Below are positions 1 to 11,445 of a stretch of 64,000 nucleotides of DNA, piece by piece (the first letter of the stretch is position 1; every line of letters starts with the position of its first letter). Made by a program: the position numbers and the translations under genes. The stretch comes from Hymenolepis diminuta (Eukaryota > Platyhelminthes > Cestoda > Cyclophyllidea > Hymenolepididae): NCBI GenBank assembly GCA_900708905.1, contig CAADRB010000052.1, positions 669,934-733,933 on the forward strand, written 5' to 3'. Below the pieces are notes generated by a model. The model did not search any database, had not been told where the DNA came from, and saw only the letters and a program-made list of their open reading frames with translations.

Positions 1-1264
1 GTGATTTCACAATCATCCTATTTTTATATTGCTATCACTCACCCATCTACTGAATTATGGAGCCTATCAATTGACGGATAATGTTTGGACTTGTGGTGAT
101 CGATCCGCTAGTGCCTGATCATCTTACTTTCATTTGCAAGAACAAAAAGTCGATAACTAGAGGAATCCTTTCAAATCCCTTCTATTTTAGGCCCACCATT
201 CAGTCGTGATTGATATTCAATAAAGCGAGGAATAGAATTATTGGTAGGATTCATATCCCAAATTTTACATTTTTTCACCGAACACCTGTTCGACATGCAG
301 TTCAAGAGGTCTTAACTGAATCTTCGTGCGAGCAGGTTTAGAAATGGGATTTTAATACCTCACCGTCTCTGTGAAGACTTGGCATTTATCAGATTTTCAT
401 CACTGGCTGAATCTTTATTCAATGGCGAGCTAAGTTAGATGAAAGAGCACACTCGATTAACCATGTGCAAAAAATCAACAGCCAAAATGTAAGCCTGCAC
501 TAATGGAATCAAGTCAAATTTGTAAATATACAGATAGTTCATATACTAACTGGGTTAGGATAGAAAAGCAAGAATATGCCGCCACTTACAAAACTACATC
601 TACTTAGACCACAAAGAAAAGGCAGAAGTGTTGCTGATTCAAGACATTTGCTGATATAAATAATTAGGATTTATTTATACTATTTCCCCGTCCAATGGTT
701 TCTTGGCATATCAATCAGTTAGAAGAGGGAAAATTGTTCTGCAGGAAAATACAAACTTGAAAGATTACAGCAAGTCAAAACAGAGAGTGAGACCTTGACC
801 AATTCTATGGTTTATAAACCGTTGTCGATTGCAAGAAAATAGAATAAAGGCTGTTCAGAGTGGTGTTCGGCGAATGGTGTTAGGCTCAAACAATAGAAAA
901 ATGAATATAGAAGAACTAAGTAGCATGACAATTAAAAATACTACTGAAGTTCCATCTGCTGAAACTAAGTATCACTAAATCTGCAAACACGCGAAAAGTT
1001 GACTGAGATGGCCACAGGAGGGTGCAAATTAATATAAACAGATAAAGAATATTAGGCATTTTCAACCAATCAGATATCATTAAGTACGGACATAAGGAAA
1101 TACGATCAAAAGAAAACGCATAGAGTATAATGATGAATTAGATAAATAGACTAGTTGCTTTTGGATGTTCATTAAATGCGGGATAGAGCACAGAATTGAG
1201 CCTCAAAAGTTACTGATTAAGCAGTAAGTTCGTGACATTTAATGAAAAAAGATTTGAAAATTAC
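1..1264 (-). other. Intron sequence of the SART3-like gene
   Basis: This lies downstream, in gene direction, of the third recognised SART3 coding exon. I searched it for the next conserved segment of the family, the helix after the first HAT repeat, and found nothing convincing. It is best read as intron, with the remaining exons beyond the window edge. Confidence 0.5.
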
Positions 1265-1687
1265 TTTGGTAGTCGGTTAAAGCTCTCTTGAATAAATTCT
1301 CGATTGGATCTCGACTAGCATTCTCCTTTAAAAGTGCTCTCTCATCCGCAATCCAATTAAGCCACAATTCTATAAAAAAGAAACAAAGTAAAAAGATAAG
1401 AACAGGTTAAAAAGAGCACATACCAGGTGTGAGGGGAAAATTTTCTGCCATTAATTCGCGAGCATCACGAAGAAGATCGTACTCTTTAGCAGCACGAAGT
1501 AATTTTATTCGACGTACATGGGCGTCATAGGCAAATGGATCAATTTTTATCTGAATGAATGGAATATCTTATGTGCTCATTATTGTTACGAACTCACCTG
1601 TTCCGAAAGACGGTGAATCTCAGTTTTTAGTGTCTCAGGATCAATGTCACTAACGTCACTTTCAACATCACTTTCATCCGAGCTCAT
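1265..1687 (-). CDS. SART3: SART3 / Prp24-like U4/U6 recycling factor, N-terminal exons (partial)
   Basis: Three coding exons are visible: 1598-1687, 1424-1550 and 1265-1369. All have GT-AG borders and compatible phases (0, then 1, then 1). The predicted start is an acidic MSSDESDVESD stretch. It is followed by a first HAT (half-a-TPR) repeat with DPFAYDAHVRRIKLL, FPLTPELWLNWI and FKRALTDY. These match in order the human SART3 segments around YDYNCHVDLIRLLR, FPLTEELWLEWL and FEKAVKDY. SART3 is a nuclear protein that reassembles U4/U6 snRNPs and recruits deubiquitinases; its RRM domains are C-terminal and would lie outside the window. The ATG at 1687 is chosen because the acidic N-terminus fits and a pyrimidine-rich AG (1695-1696) sits 7 nt upstream, marking either a 5'UTR intron or a trans-splice acceptor. 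The intron at 1551-1597 is only 47 nt. Confidence 0.8.
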
Positions 1688-2596
1688 ACTCAAGCTAAAG
1701 GCAAAAAATGTTTAAATCCCCACTAAGTATTGAAAATCTTGACCCCTAGATAAATTTTCTAGCATTGCAAAAATATTTCACAAAATTTGCTAAACTGTTC
1801 AGTTGTAGTATAAATATTAGTAAACATACGCGGGGTAATCTATTGTGACGGATAGCACTAAATGTGCGCAAGTTCGATATTTTAAATCGCGGACTTTCAC
1901 TGCAGATGCTAAAAACGAATTAAATTTATTTTACATTTCGCTTTCGTTTCGTTCTCTAATTTACTTCATAAACTTTATTTGTCTTATCATGTAAATAAGT
2001 GTAAAAGGCGTCAAAAATGTAAGTTGGCAAAAATTAATTATCTTATCTGATTTCTATAACTTTTTTGATTATTTAGAATTTTCATTGAGTTGCACCAACT
2101 TACTTTTATTTTAACAACTATTACACGGCTGGTTATGTGGAACAAGTTACGTCAAAATTGACATTAGTTTTAGTTACATGCATCTTCTGATAGAACTTGA
2201 AGATTATCATCAGTAAGTATTGAAATAGTCAAAACTTAAACTTTAGGCTTTTTGAATGCAGAAGTTGATGAAAATCATAGTATGTTAATTGTTAGGACGA
2301 CTTTTAAAGTCCAGATTCTGCATTAAAGTGAATATAAAGTTTGAATTATTAATTTTTGAAATGCAAATATCTAATTCAAAATCATGGTCAAAATATTAGT
2401 TATTAGATTTCTCTGAAATATTCTGAAGTAATTGAAAGTCTAATGAAAGTCGCCCACTGTTTTACTTGCAGTGTTTTTATTCACCTACTAGATGGTTAAA
2501 CTTATTTTCAACTGAATATTAATGTCTTCTCACTCTCAAACGCAATTGGGGACGACCTCCTTCTTCTGTGTAAATGTATCTCAGCATAATGACAGT

Positions 2597-3228
2597 CTAA
2601 TGTCTTGAGAAGCTACGCAACATTTGCCATATAATGCTGTACAAATTTCCTCCATTAGCAGTAGTTTTGATGGATACCAGTCTGCCAAGCGATCTAAGTG
2701 CTCTAACCGCGGGCCCTAGAGTAACGAGTTCTAATGTTCGTGCTCCTATCCTTGAAAGTCTCCGTGAAAGCGATGATTTGGCGTCATATATTATGTCCCT
2801 TCTCCGTCTTATCGATAATCTCGGAAAAGCCTGATTTCTTCTTCTAGAAGAACTTTGATTGGTTTGCTCAGCTATAATGAGCTGTGGTAACTCAGAGCTC
2901 ATCTCAGTCTGGTCATCAATTTCGTCACTTGTTGAATTTCTTCCAAGGAGAACCTAAATCTGCTAAAGTTTTAGGCAAAAAATCTGCTACTCCCACTTCT
3001 TCTTCTCGCAACATTCTTCTGTCTTATTACTGGTGGACTTTCAGGTCTTTTTCTTCCGTTACTTCTTGCCTCTCCCTCGGCAATAGCATCATCTATTATT
3101 CTGTAAACTGCTTTTATAATCCACCGTTCACGTAACCTATGGATAATTTCATCTTCTCCAATAGGTGGTAGAATACACACGGCGGGTTCTTGTGGTGTAT
3201 CTTCGTCAGAATCACCTTCCTCCCTCAT
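2597..3228 (-). CDS. Hypothetical Arg-rich protein, two exons
   Basis: I do not recognise this gene. Two same-strand open stretches can be joined: 3031-3228 (66 codons from an ATG) and 2597-2953 (118 codons plus stop). The donor CCA|GTAATA and acceptor GATTTAG leave both exons in phase 0 and remove a 77 nt intron. The 184-residue product has an acidic start (GDSDEDTPQE). A predicted helix follows around EIIHRLRERWIIKAVYRII, and the second half is Arg/Ser-rich (SSRRRNQ, SIRRRRD, LSRRLSRIG). There is no signal peptide or clear membrane segment. A stop codon lies in frame shortly upstream of the ATG, and an AG follows in the same upstream stretch. It could be a nuclear protein, a fast-evolving lineage-specific gene or two chance reading frames; composition and phase agreement favour a real gene only moderately. 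Confidence 0.4.
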
Positions 3229-6200
3229 ATTTATTACTGAGCGATCTTTTGGCAGAGAACTCTATTTCGAAACAAAATACAGCATGAGTGACAAAATTTT
3301 CCCACATTGTGTCAATTAGCCCTGACATATGCAATCCTTACATAATATTTTAGCGACACTGAGCAGGTTTATATATGCGGGTGAAATATTATAAATATAT
3401 AAATAAATAAATATATAAATATCTATTGAACTATGGGAAACATCCTCACACTTAAAAGGGAAATAGTCCTATTTTGAGAGTGGAGTGGGGTAGAGCGAGG
3501 CGATAGGATTGAGAGTCAAGGAATCAGGTGAATCGTCTTCATCTGGTCTCTAGGGTCATCAGGAAATCTACATTTTAATTTGAAGCTATATCGGAATTAT
3601 TATAATTTACTATCAACCTCTACACTTAGAAAATTCTGATGACATGATTTCAAGTGATTTTGCAGCCATTCGCGTTTTGCATATATGCTTTAGTATCCAT
3701 ATTCAGAAAAAAAAACTTACTAGTTGTGGTTAATCAGCCACTTCCTATTCATCTCGATGAAACCGAGATTTTATTGACGTAATTGCTCCTTCATGAAAGA
3801 ATTCTTTGTTTGAGTTCTGATTTTGATATGCCTGTTTTGGGTAAAAATGGGATTTTAATAGCATTTTAACCAGTATTTCATCATCCCCGTGAAGACTTGC
3901 TGCTATAACGTAACCAACTAGGGGTTCGGATAGTAATCTAGCAGAGCCAACAATCTAGAAAANNNNNNNNNNNNNNNNNNNNNNNNNNNNNNNNNNNNNN
4001 NNNNNNNNNNNNNNNNNNNNNNNNNNNNNNNNNNNNNNNNNNNNNNNNNNNNNNNNNNNNNNNNNNNNNNNNNNNNNNNNNNNNNNNNNNNNNNNNNNNN
4101 NNNNNNNNNNNNNNNNNNNNNNNNNNNNNNNNNNNNNNNTTTTGTTCATAGAAGAAATATTGGGAACGGGGGAAAATAATTATCATTTCTTCTAACACTT
4201 GCCCATAGATTTAGCCTCCCATCTTGCAATTATAATGCAATATCTGCTAAACTCTATTACAAACAGCATTAGTTGGCTTACGTTCGAGTTCCAACTAATA
4301 AAACATTCGATTTAAGTCTCACGAACCATATTTTGAACTTCCGTTAGGCACAAAGCTCATTCGATTGACCATATTATCATCCTTTTGAAAGGATTATTAA
4401 TGCAGATTTGAGCGTTAAGTCTGATTTATCATACACCATTTCCATAGTATATTTTCACACATTTGACGAAGTATTCCATCTTGTCCAATTAGTGGAAATA
4501 AGATGAAAAGATCTCCTGATTATTCAAGACGTTTCTGCTGACCAACTTCAACCCAAAGAACCCTGTAATCCGACAAGTTTCAGATCCTGACAGGTTGCAT
4601 TTCAGAATAGAAGAAGGTTAGAGAGAAAAACGAAATCAAAATTGCTAATTATTTGCCATCTCTCTTTCTAACCCCTGCATTTAGGAATAATTTGGTCCTA
4701 TCACATATAAATGTGGGGATACATAGGGGAAACACAGAAATCTCAGAGACTCACTATTTGAATAATGGGTTGACACTTGACTATACATACTTTTGCTTCA
4801 GTCATCCAATCCAACTAGACATTTTTGTGAAAAATGAACGAAATGAAACTACTAAATATATTAAGTAGTGATTGTGAGAAAGTGAAAAATAGAGGCCTAG
4901 AAAGGAAGAGGACTGTGAGGGAAGAAGATAGGAGCTGGTAGGAGGAGGTGCAGATAGTGAGGAAGCGGTTGGAAGTTAACAGGTAGGAGTTGGAAAGAGG
5001 AGATCCGGATAGACATGCTGTGGAAATCCGAGTAAAAGAAATGGGTTTTGTAAGATTACACATGGATATACATAATTATAATTGAATTATTCTAAAGACA
5101 TAACGATGAAATGCTGTTGGTTGATAATGATTCCAGAAATTTTAACAATCTGGTTTGAGTAACATAAACTCAGACATTCAAGAAATGATCAATCTCGTAC
5201 TACTCATAAAAATTTTATTAGGAGGTGTTATAATAATACCGTGCAACATTTTATCAGACGCGCCAAATAATCGAATTGCAAAAGAGGATGATCAAATTCA
5301 CATGTCTCGGGTTCTCTATCTTATCTATATATTCGCGAATATTTCCAAATTTTACAGAACCTCGTTGGCCACATTCTTCCATCTGGACCTTCGCCTATCC
5401 ACCAAAAAATCCCATCTTCCTTTTTTAAAATTTCGGGTCGATTGATGTGGAAGGTCACTAAGGTATGACAGTTTACATTTAAAAATATACAACTATAAAG
5501 GCCATTTAATTCAACTTTACTATTACATATGTCCAATTTCTCCATGCATTCTGCCCGAAATTATTTTCCAAATAATATGTTAACTTAGGTGTCTTTATTC
5601 GAAATTTGTATTTACACTTGACTGCGGGTATAATCTGGGTTCAATAACTGTACTTCACCCCTTCTCCACCCCAAGTACAGCCGGTCATTACCAATTAGCG
5701 ATTCTGAATCGCTTCTGTCCTGCCTTGTGTGTAAGAATTAGTCACATAAATTCACTCTATTGGAAAATAGCGGAGGGATAAAAATACTAGGAGTTGGACT
5801 GTCAGTGTTTCATGAAATTAGCATCACATGAACACAATTTATCAGATCCAGAGTTCAACTGGAAAGTATTAACGAACAGAAAGAACATCTTGAAATAATA
5901 TAGAAGTAATTGGAATTAGTAATTCCCACTTAAACAAATGACTATGTAGATGAAATGTTCAGATTTCTCGACATTATCGTCGTCAAATGAGGAACACAAC
6001 GGTTGGCGATAATTCACCATCTTTACAACAGGAAAGAACAGTTGCGACAAGAAAGTGGCGAAATATACGGATATTAACGGAACTGGGAGGAGAAACACAA
6101 GAAGAGAGTTTGCTGTATGCTGTACAAGAGCCATGGAGACAATATTTAAGATGATGAAGATAAAAGATGTTTATTGGCATTGACGAATTGGTGACTAAGA

Positions 6201-9080
6201 ATGTGAATAAACAAGTTATTTTAATAGATGACAATTAAAAAATCACTGTTTTGTCATTGTGAGAAGTCGCCCTAAGTTCAGAAAAGTTCAATAAGGAATA
6301 AGTGAGCAGCATTATGTCCAATGTTTAAGGTTCTTGAGGGTGGTGAGTGCAAATACTTAAAACCATAGGCTTTCCACGGGATCAACAGGTAAAGCTAACC
6401 CTCAAAATCTATTAATTCGGTATTTTACAATTCTAGAGAAAAATTTTAAACAAGCGATTGGATACTCCAACGGCGCATATTACTTATGGAGATTTATTTC
6501 AAAGACAAGATTAAGGGTGCATCCTGTTACAATGGCCACTAATTTCTGAATGTCGGAGGACCTGGAGATAAGTACATTTCGATAGGTTAGGTCCCCAATG
6601 GGTCCACACTCTATGTGCTGGCGTGCTCGCTTCCTTCCTGGTGCTGACTGGATTAGCCAGCTTCCAACTCTTCAGCAGCAACAGGCTTAGTGACATACTT
6701 TAACTTGGGATAAAAATTCACATTCAGATAGCTTTTGATTGGCCGGCTGTTATATTAATTAACTAGTGGATGCACGGTGCTATTGAAAACTTGACTGCGT
6801 TTCTAAGAAATTCCATTAATTCTATAATCGGTCACCTTCTGAGGGCTTAAAGATTCACTTGCCGCCTTGTAAATATTTGTTTCCATTTTGTAAGTGAAAT
6901 TAGCGCATTAGGAGAAAGGGGTATAGAAACAATCAGAACTTTTTCCTCCTCCTTTGTTGCTATTTCCCTTGGAATATACACTTCAGAAGTTTAAAAGCGT
7001 ATAAAATTCCCAAGTCCAAAATGGGAGGCAAGAAAAAATGGTTCATTTCCATGATGTACAGAGGGCTAAGAAATCTAGTTTCAGCCATCCAGATGCGGCA
7101 AGACTACCGTTCACCCAGATTACAGAGAGAAGGTTGAGACAAAATGCAGTTAATCCATGACATTTTTTTAACTAAACACAGATATTATACTGGAATACAG
7201 TTAGTCTTAATATTGCTGATGTTTTGAGATCTAAACACCGTCAGATTGATAGCAGTTTTCGTTCTAAATAACAGCCAAGTTATCAGGAGTGATGTGCGCC
7301 CTCGAATTGGTGAGGGTGATGGACGATAGACTGAAAATTGATTAACATTAACAAAACAACAATTCTGCAACTATAAACTTTGCATTGACGACATCTCATG
7401 GATAGGTTGGAGCTGCTCATAGGAGAAACGTGCGTTCTTTCATCTCCCTTTTAATCAGAATTAATCAGTTCACTTGTCCATCTGGGCATTTGACAATGAG
7501 TGTTAAACCCGCGACCTCTGACATTATGCTTTTTCCGCCATCAAACGTACTAGGAATGGTTCTTCCGCTTTAATGGGAAATATTCTTTCATTGGAATCAT
7601 GAAAATACAAGGGGGGGGGGGAGGGCGTTAAAACAAACATGCATATGTATATATATTTACATAGGGTTACTGTTAGCAAAGACAGAAAAAATTTCCCGGC
7701 GACACCTGCAATAATTAAGGACTGTCCAATGTGGCCAGAGGCCAATCATCAACTACAACGGCAACAAGAGATTGCGGGTTTCAGTGCTACGGCGGTGGAC
7801 GTAGCAGGACACTTTAAGATAATTACTCTCTCAACCTTCATGATCGGTTACTGTGTATTAATAAACTTAGGGTGTCTTTCCAACAGGTGAAGAGTTATTA
7901 AAAATGTTAACTGATCAACGATCTCGAATCAATCGTGTGGAAATTGCAACAAAATTTATTACATCTATACACAATTAATAAACTGAGATTAAACTTTGTG
8001 AAAATGTGGCAAAATTGTCATATTCATTAGAGAATTATGGGTAGATTTCATTTTCATCAAACCAAGTAAATTAAAGTCCAATAATGAACGATCCCGTCAG
8101 TGACTAATGTCCACCCATTCACATGTAAAAATTTTAAATGCATCATTTGCAGGAGTTTCCGTAAAAATTACTTCACCTCTTTTATAATAACGGTGCATCT
8201 CACTGATAGAGTTGACCTGAGTTAAAAGCTCTATCATTACCAGCAAATCTAATATAGTGATCACTTCTGGAGGCATGCCTTCTTTTGATCGAACTCTTAA
8301 ATAGAGATAGGAGATTATGGAGGAAATGGAAGTAATTTCAAGAATCAAAGAGTCATTCATGATTGAAAAAAAGGCACGAGATATGAAGGTAACTCCCTAA
8401 AAGTTCAGGAATGTGACAAATAATTTGCACACGGTGACATTCAGAAAAAGTTATTGGGGTGTCAGGATTGTGTCTGGTCATTACAAAAATACAAGCTCAG
8501 GTCAATACAAAGACAATCAAAGCCTGTTATATACAACTCATGTCCCAAGTGGTTTAAGAAATCAGACAGGTCAAACATCTTCCATTGTTTTAAGTAATTT
8601 GCCAAGTTTGTTTGTAAATCATACTAGTTCAAGGTGGTAATCTTTCCACCGGATAAAATTACCTTAATAATGTCGAATATTTTGTTGCGAGATCCTAATT
8701 TACGTTAATGAATATTTTCAAAAGAAATATTTCCATAGTTAAATCCTATATTTTATTGAAATTAAGTAACGTATCAATCTTTATGACAGATTTTTCTAAG
8801 CCTTCTTTTAATATTATTGGAGATGTGACAGTATTTTAATGTTTAAAAATATATTTTAGGCAAATTGAACATAAATTTTGTGCAATTCATCTCCAATTCC
8901 ACATAAATGCTAACAATTTACGACATTTTCGCGCTTGAAAACCGGCAGCCAATCACATGGACATTTCCTCATTGATCAGTAAATGACCTTGAAATTGAAC
9001 GCATGATTGGTCCTTTACCGGTTTTGATTGTACCTTATTGGCTATGAGTTAGTAGATATCTTACTTTCTAATTTTCAAAC
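3229..9080. other. Intergenic region with an assembly gap; no gene recognised
   Basis: The region holds a run of N at 3963-4139 and short AT-rich simple stretches (ATAAATA-type near 3395-3425). It also has a run of eleven G at 7611-7621 and purine-rich DNA around 4870-5000. Reading frames here are short, overlap on both strands and show no family motif. Nothing I would call a gene is visible. Confidence 0.5.
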
Positions 9081-9100
9081 AGACATCATCGGACGAACAT

Positions 9101-11272
9101 ATGAATATCACAGAGGAGGAAACTGGAGTACCCAAAGTTGCTTTGGCATCATGGAAATTCGAGGAAGTGGCTCTATATCTCGGTATCACTCTTTTTACTC
9201 TGATTTTACTTCTCATGAAATATGTTTACCACAAGCTCAAATGGATTGCTTCATATATACCCGAATCTCTTATCCTAATCATGTTTGGACTGGTCTTTGG
9301 AGCAATTGTCTGGTATGTCCCATCGGTCGCTCCTGGACTAAAAAATATTCGGCTCACACCAAATCTTTTTTTCTACATTCTCCTGCCTCCCATTGTTCTC
9401 GAATCTGCTTATAGTCTCTTTAACAGAACATTTGCAGATTTCTTCACTCCAATAATGTTATTTGCTGTCGTTGGAACGGTTCTTAATTTTTTCCTCATTG
9501 GTTTCGGAATGTGGGGAATAGACAAATTTATCGGCCTTGGGAATCCTCCAATAGGCCTGACTATGAAAGAGTATCTTCTCTTTGCATCTCTTATTGTTGC
9601 TGTAGATCCTGTAGCCGTATTGGCAATCTTTCAGGACATTGGTGTAGATGCTGGTCTCTACTATATGGTATTTGGGGAGTCTCTTCTAAATGACGCTGTG
9701 ACAGTTGTGCTGTATAATATTATGAGTGCCTTCGTTGCAACCGAGGACATATACACTGGTGATATTTTCATCGGCATCGGTTCATTCTTCACTGTATCTC
9801 TGGGTGGTGTTTTGATAGGCCTTATTCTTGGAATTTTCTCATGTCTGATAACAAAGTTGAGGGCTCTTTCTGGTGCTTTGCCCTTATTCTTAATGAGTTA
9901 CATTTCATACGTGGTTGGAAATTTATTAGGATGGTCAGGAATTATCGCCATAATAGTTTGCGGAGTCTTTCAAGCTGCCTATGCATTCCATAACGTCGTT
10001 CCTCTAAGAATTATAATGCTGCGAGCTGGCGTTGGGCAGCTGTCCTCTATCTGCGAAGCAATTATCTTTCTAATGCTTGGTTTGGAGGTCATGGCCACAA
10101 ACCTTAGTTGGCATACTGGCTTCACAATAACCGCCGTGGTCTCGTGCCTATTTGCAAGAACTCTCATTACTTTTATTCTTTCGGCTATAATAAATCACAA
10201 TCGACCATCGCATTCAAAAATTCACTGGTCGGAGCAAGTGATTATAAGTTACGGAGGTTTACGTGGTGCCGTTGCCTTCTCTCTAGCTGTTCTAGTCAAC
10301 GAGCATTTTCTTGGAGAACATGGAGACACAGCCAGAAATGTCTTAATCACAGCTACTCTAGTGGTCATTCTCTTTACGGTTGCATTTATGGGAATAACAA
10401 TGAAACCCATAGTTCGACTTCTCAACATTCGTCTTGCAAAAGATACCGAAAATAAACTTTTCACTACACTTAATAACTCTGTTATCAATCAAACTCTGCT
10501 ATACGTGGAAACTCTAATTGGAGAACAAGGATCACATCATTTGCGTGAGGTAATATACCGTTTGGATGACAAATATATCCGACCATTTCTACAAAAGAAC
10601 GCTATGAAACATAATCAGAAGATTGTGAAAGTTTATGAAAAATATGCCTTACAGTTTCATACTGAAGCTATTAAAGATCGTAAGAAGTTGGATGAAGCAA
10701 ATACAAAGGAAGGCGATATGCAAACTTCCGGCAATGCCAATGCAGAGCTCAGTCCTTTACCTCGTCCAAAATTGCGAAGATTTAGTCTTGATGATACCGA
10801 GGACGATATTTTTCAAACTTCGGTAAAATTAAACATGCCCGAGCAAGTTAGACGCAGAGTTAACGTGGCAAGTATGTATCAGGGGGATAATTCTGCCATA
10901 TACTCTCCCCATCGGAATATTTTTCACAAGGCCAATGATGCTCATTTTGCAAAGTTTAGTCGCGATCAACAACGTCTTTTGGAACTACTAGCCGACCGTA
11001 TTAATGTGGCGGCAAAAGGTAAAATGCAGAAGCCTCGAGCAATGAGTATTGATTCAGCAATGGGATCACCTGGGATGGACAAAAGACGACATGGCAAGAA
11101 ATTCCGTAGAACTCACACTGACGCTGTTGGATATCAACAACGAACGCCAACGTCACTTTCTTCGCCGGGAGAAGGTGAGGAATTTTTGATCCACCACCAT
11201 CATACAGATGTACACCACCTTCCCCGTGTTCTCCGAAGTCCAACGTCTCATCCACATCAAACAAATGTCTGA
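9101..11272 (+). CDS. Na+/H+ exchanger (SLC9/NHE family), intronless
   Basis: A single 723-codon reading frame encodes a plasma-membrane-type sodium/proton antiporter, which exports H+ in exchange for Na+ to control pH and volume. About 12 hydrophobic segments span residues 24-430. Hallmark motifs are ILLPPIVLES (93-102), AVDPVAVLA (167-175), the ion-binding FGESLLNDAV (191-200, with Asn197-Asp198) and GGLRGAVAFS (385-394). The cytoplasmic tail (about 435-723) holds an amphipathic helix, RRFSLDD and FRRTHTD candidate kinase sites and a His-rich end. Length fits metazoan NHEs, though the extracellular N-terminus is short and lacks a signal peptide. The ATG at 9101 follows a pyrimidine-rich AG (9081-9082) by 18 nt, so a noncoding 5' exon or a spliced leader may precede it. 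A poly(A) signal follows at 11440. Having no coding intron is odd next to neighbours with 10-20 exons. NHE subtype is not resolved. Confidence 0.93.
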   Translation: MNITEEETGVPKVALASWKFEEVALYLGITLFTLILLLMKYVYHKLKWIASYIPESLILIMFGLVFGAIVWYVPSVAPGLKNIRLTPNLFFYILLPPIVLESAYSLFNRTFADFFTPIMLFAVVGTVLNFFLIGFGMWGIDKFIGLGNPPIGLTMKEYLLFASLIVAVDPVAVLAIFQDIGVDAGLYYMVFGESLLNDAVTVVLYNIMSAFVATEDIYTGDIFIGIGSFFTVSLGGVLIGLILGIFSCLITKLRALSGALPLFLMSYISYVVGNLLGWSGIIAIIVCGVFQAAYAFHNVVPLRIIMLRAGVGQLSSICEAIIFLMLGLEVMATNLSWHTGFTITAVVSCLFARTLITFILSAIINHNRPSHSKIHWSEQVIISYGGLRGAVAFSLAVLVNEHFLGEHGDTARNVLITATLVVILFTVAFMGITMKPIVRLLNIRLAKDTENKLFTTLNNSVINQTLLYVETLIGEQGSHHLREVIYRLDDKYIRPFLQKNAMKHNQKIVKVYEKYALQFHTEAIKDRKKLDEANTKEGDMQTSGNANAELSPLPRPKLRRFSLDDTEDDIFQTSVKLNMPEQVRRRVNVASMYQGDNSAIYSPHRNIFHKANDAHFAKFSRDQQRLLELLADRINVAAKGKMQKPRAMSIDSAMGSPGMDKRRHGKKFRRTHTDAVGYQQRTPTSLSSPGEGEEFLIHHHHTDVHHLPRVLRSPTSHPHQTNV

Positions 11273-11439
11273 AACATTTAATATTCCACTTTTCTTTATT
11301 ATTAATTTTTGCAGAGTTCAATCTATCAAGATACAACGTTTGTTGCTAACCAAATGCCTCTCTTTTACGTATGAAGGTAGTGACAAATTTATAGACAACG
11401 TACACAAACGGGAACATCACGTTCGGATGTTTGCTTTGG

Positions 11440-11445
11440 AATAAA
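11440..11445 (+). terminator. Poly(A) signal AATAAA of the exchanger gene
   Basis: A canonical AATAAA lies about 170 nt after the stop codon of the Na+/H+ exchanger, on the same strand, and is the first good candidate for its 3' end. Confidence 0.5.

Noticed and set aside
5986..6153. Short plus-strand frame MRNTTVGDNSPSLQQER
   Set aside because: Only about 55 codons, with no splice partners, domain or conservation evidence; indistinguishable from chance.
9028..9414. 128-codon frame overlapping the exchanger, and similar frames inside its span
   Set aside because: These are out-of-frame shadows of the exchanger coding sequence, which carries all family motifs in one frame.
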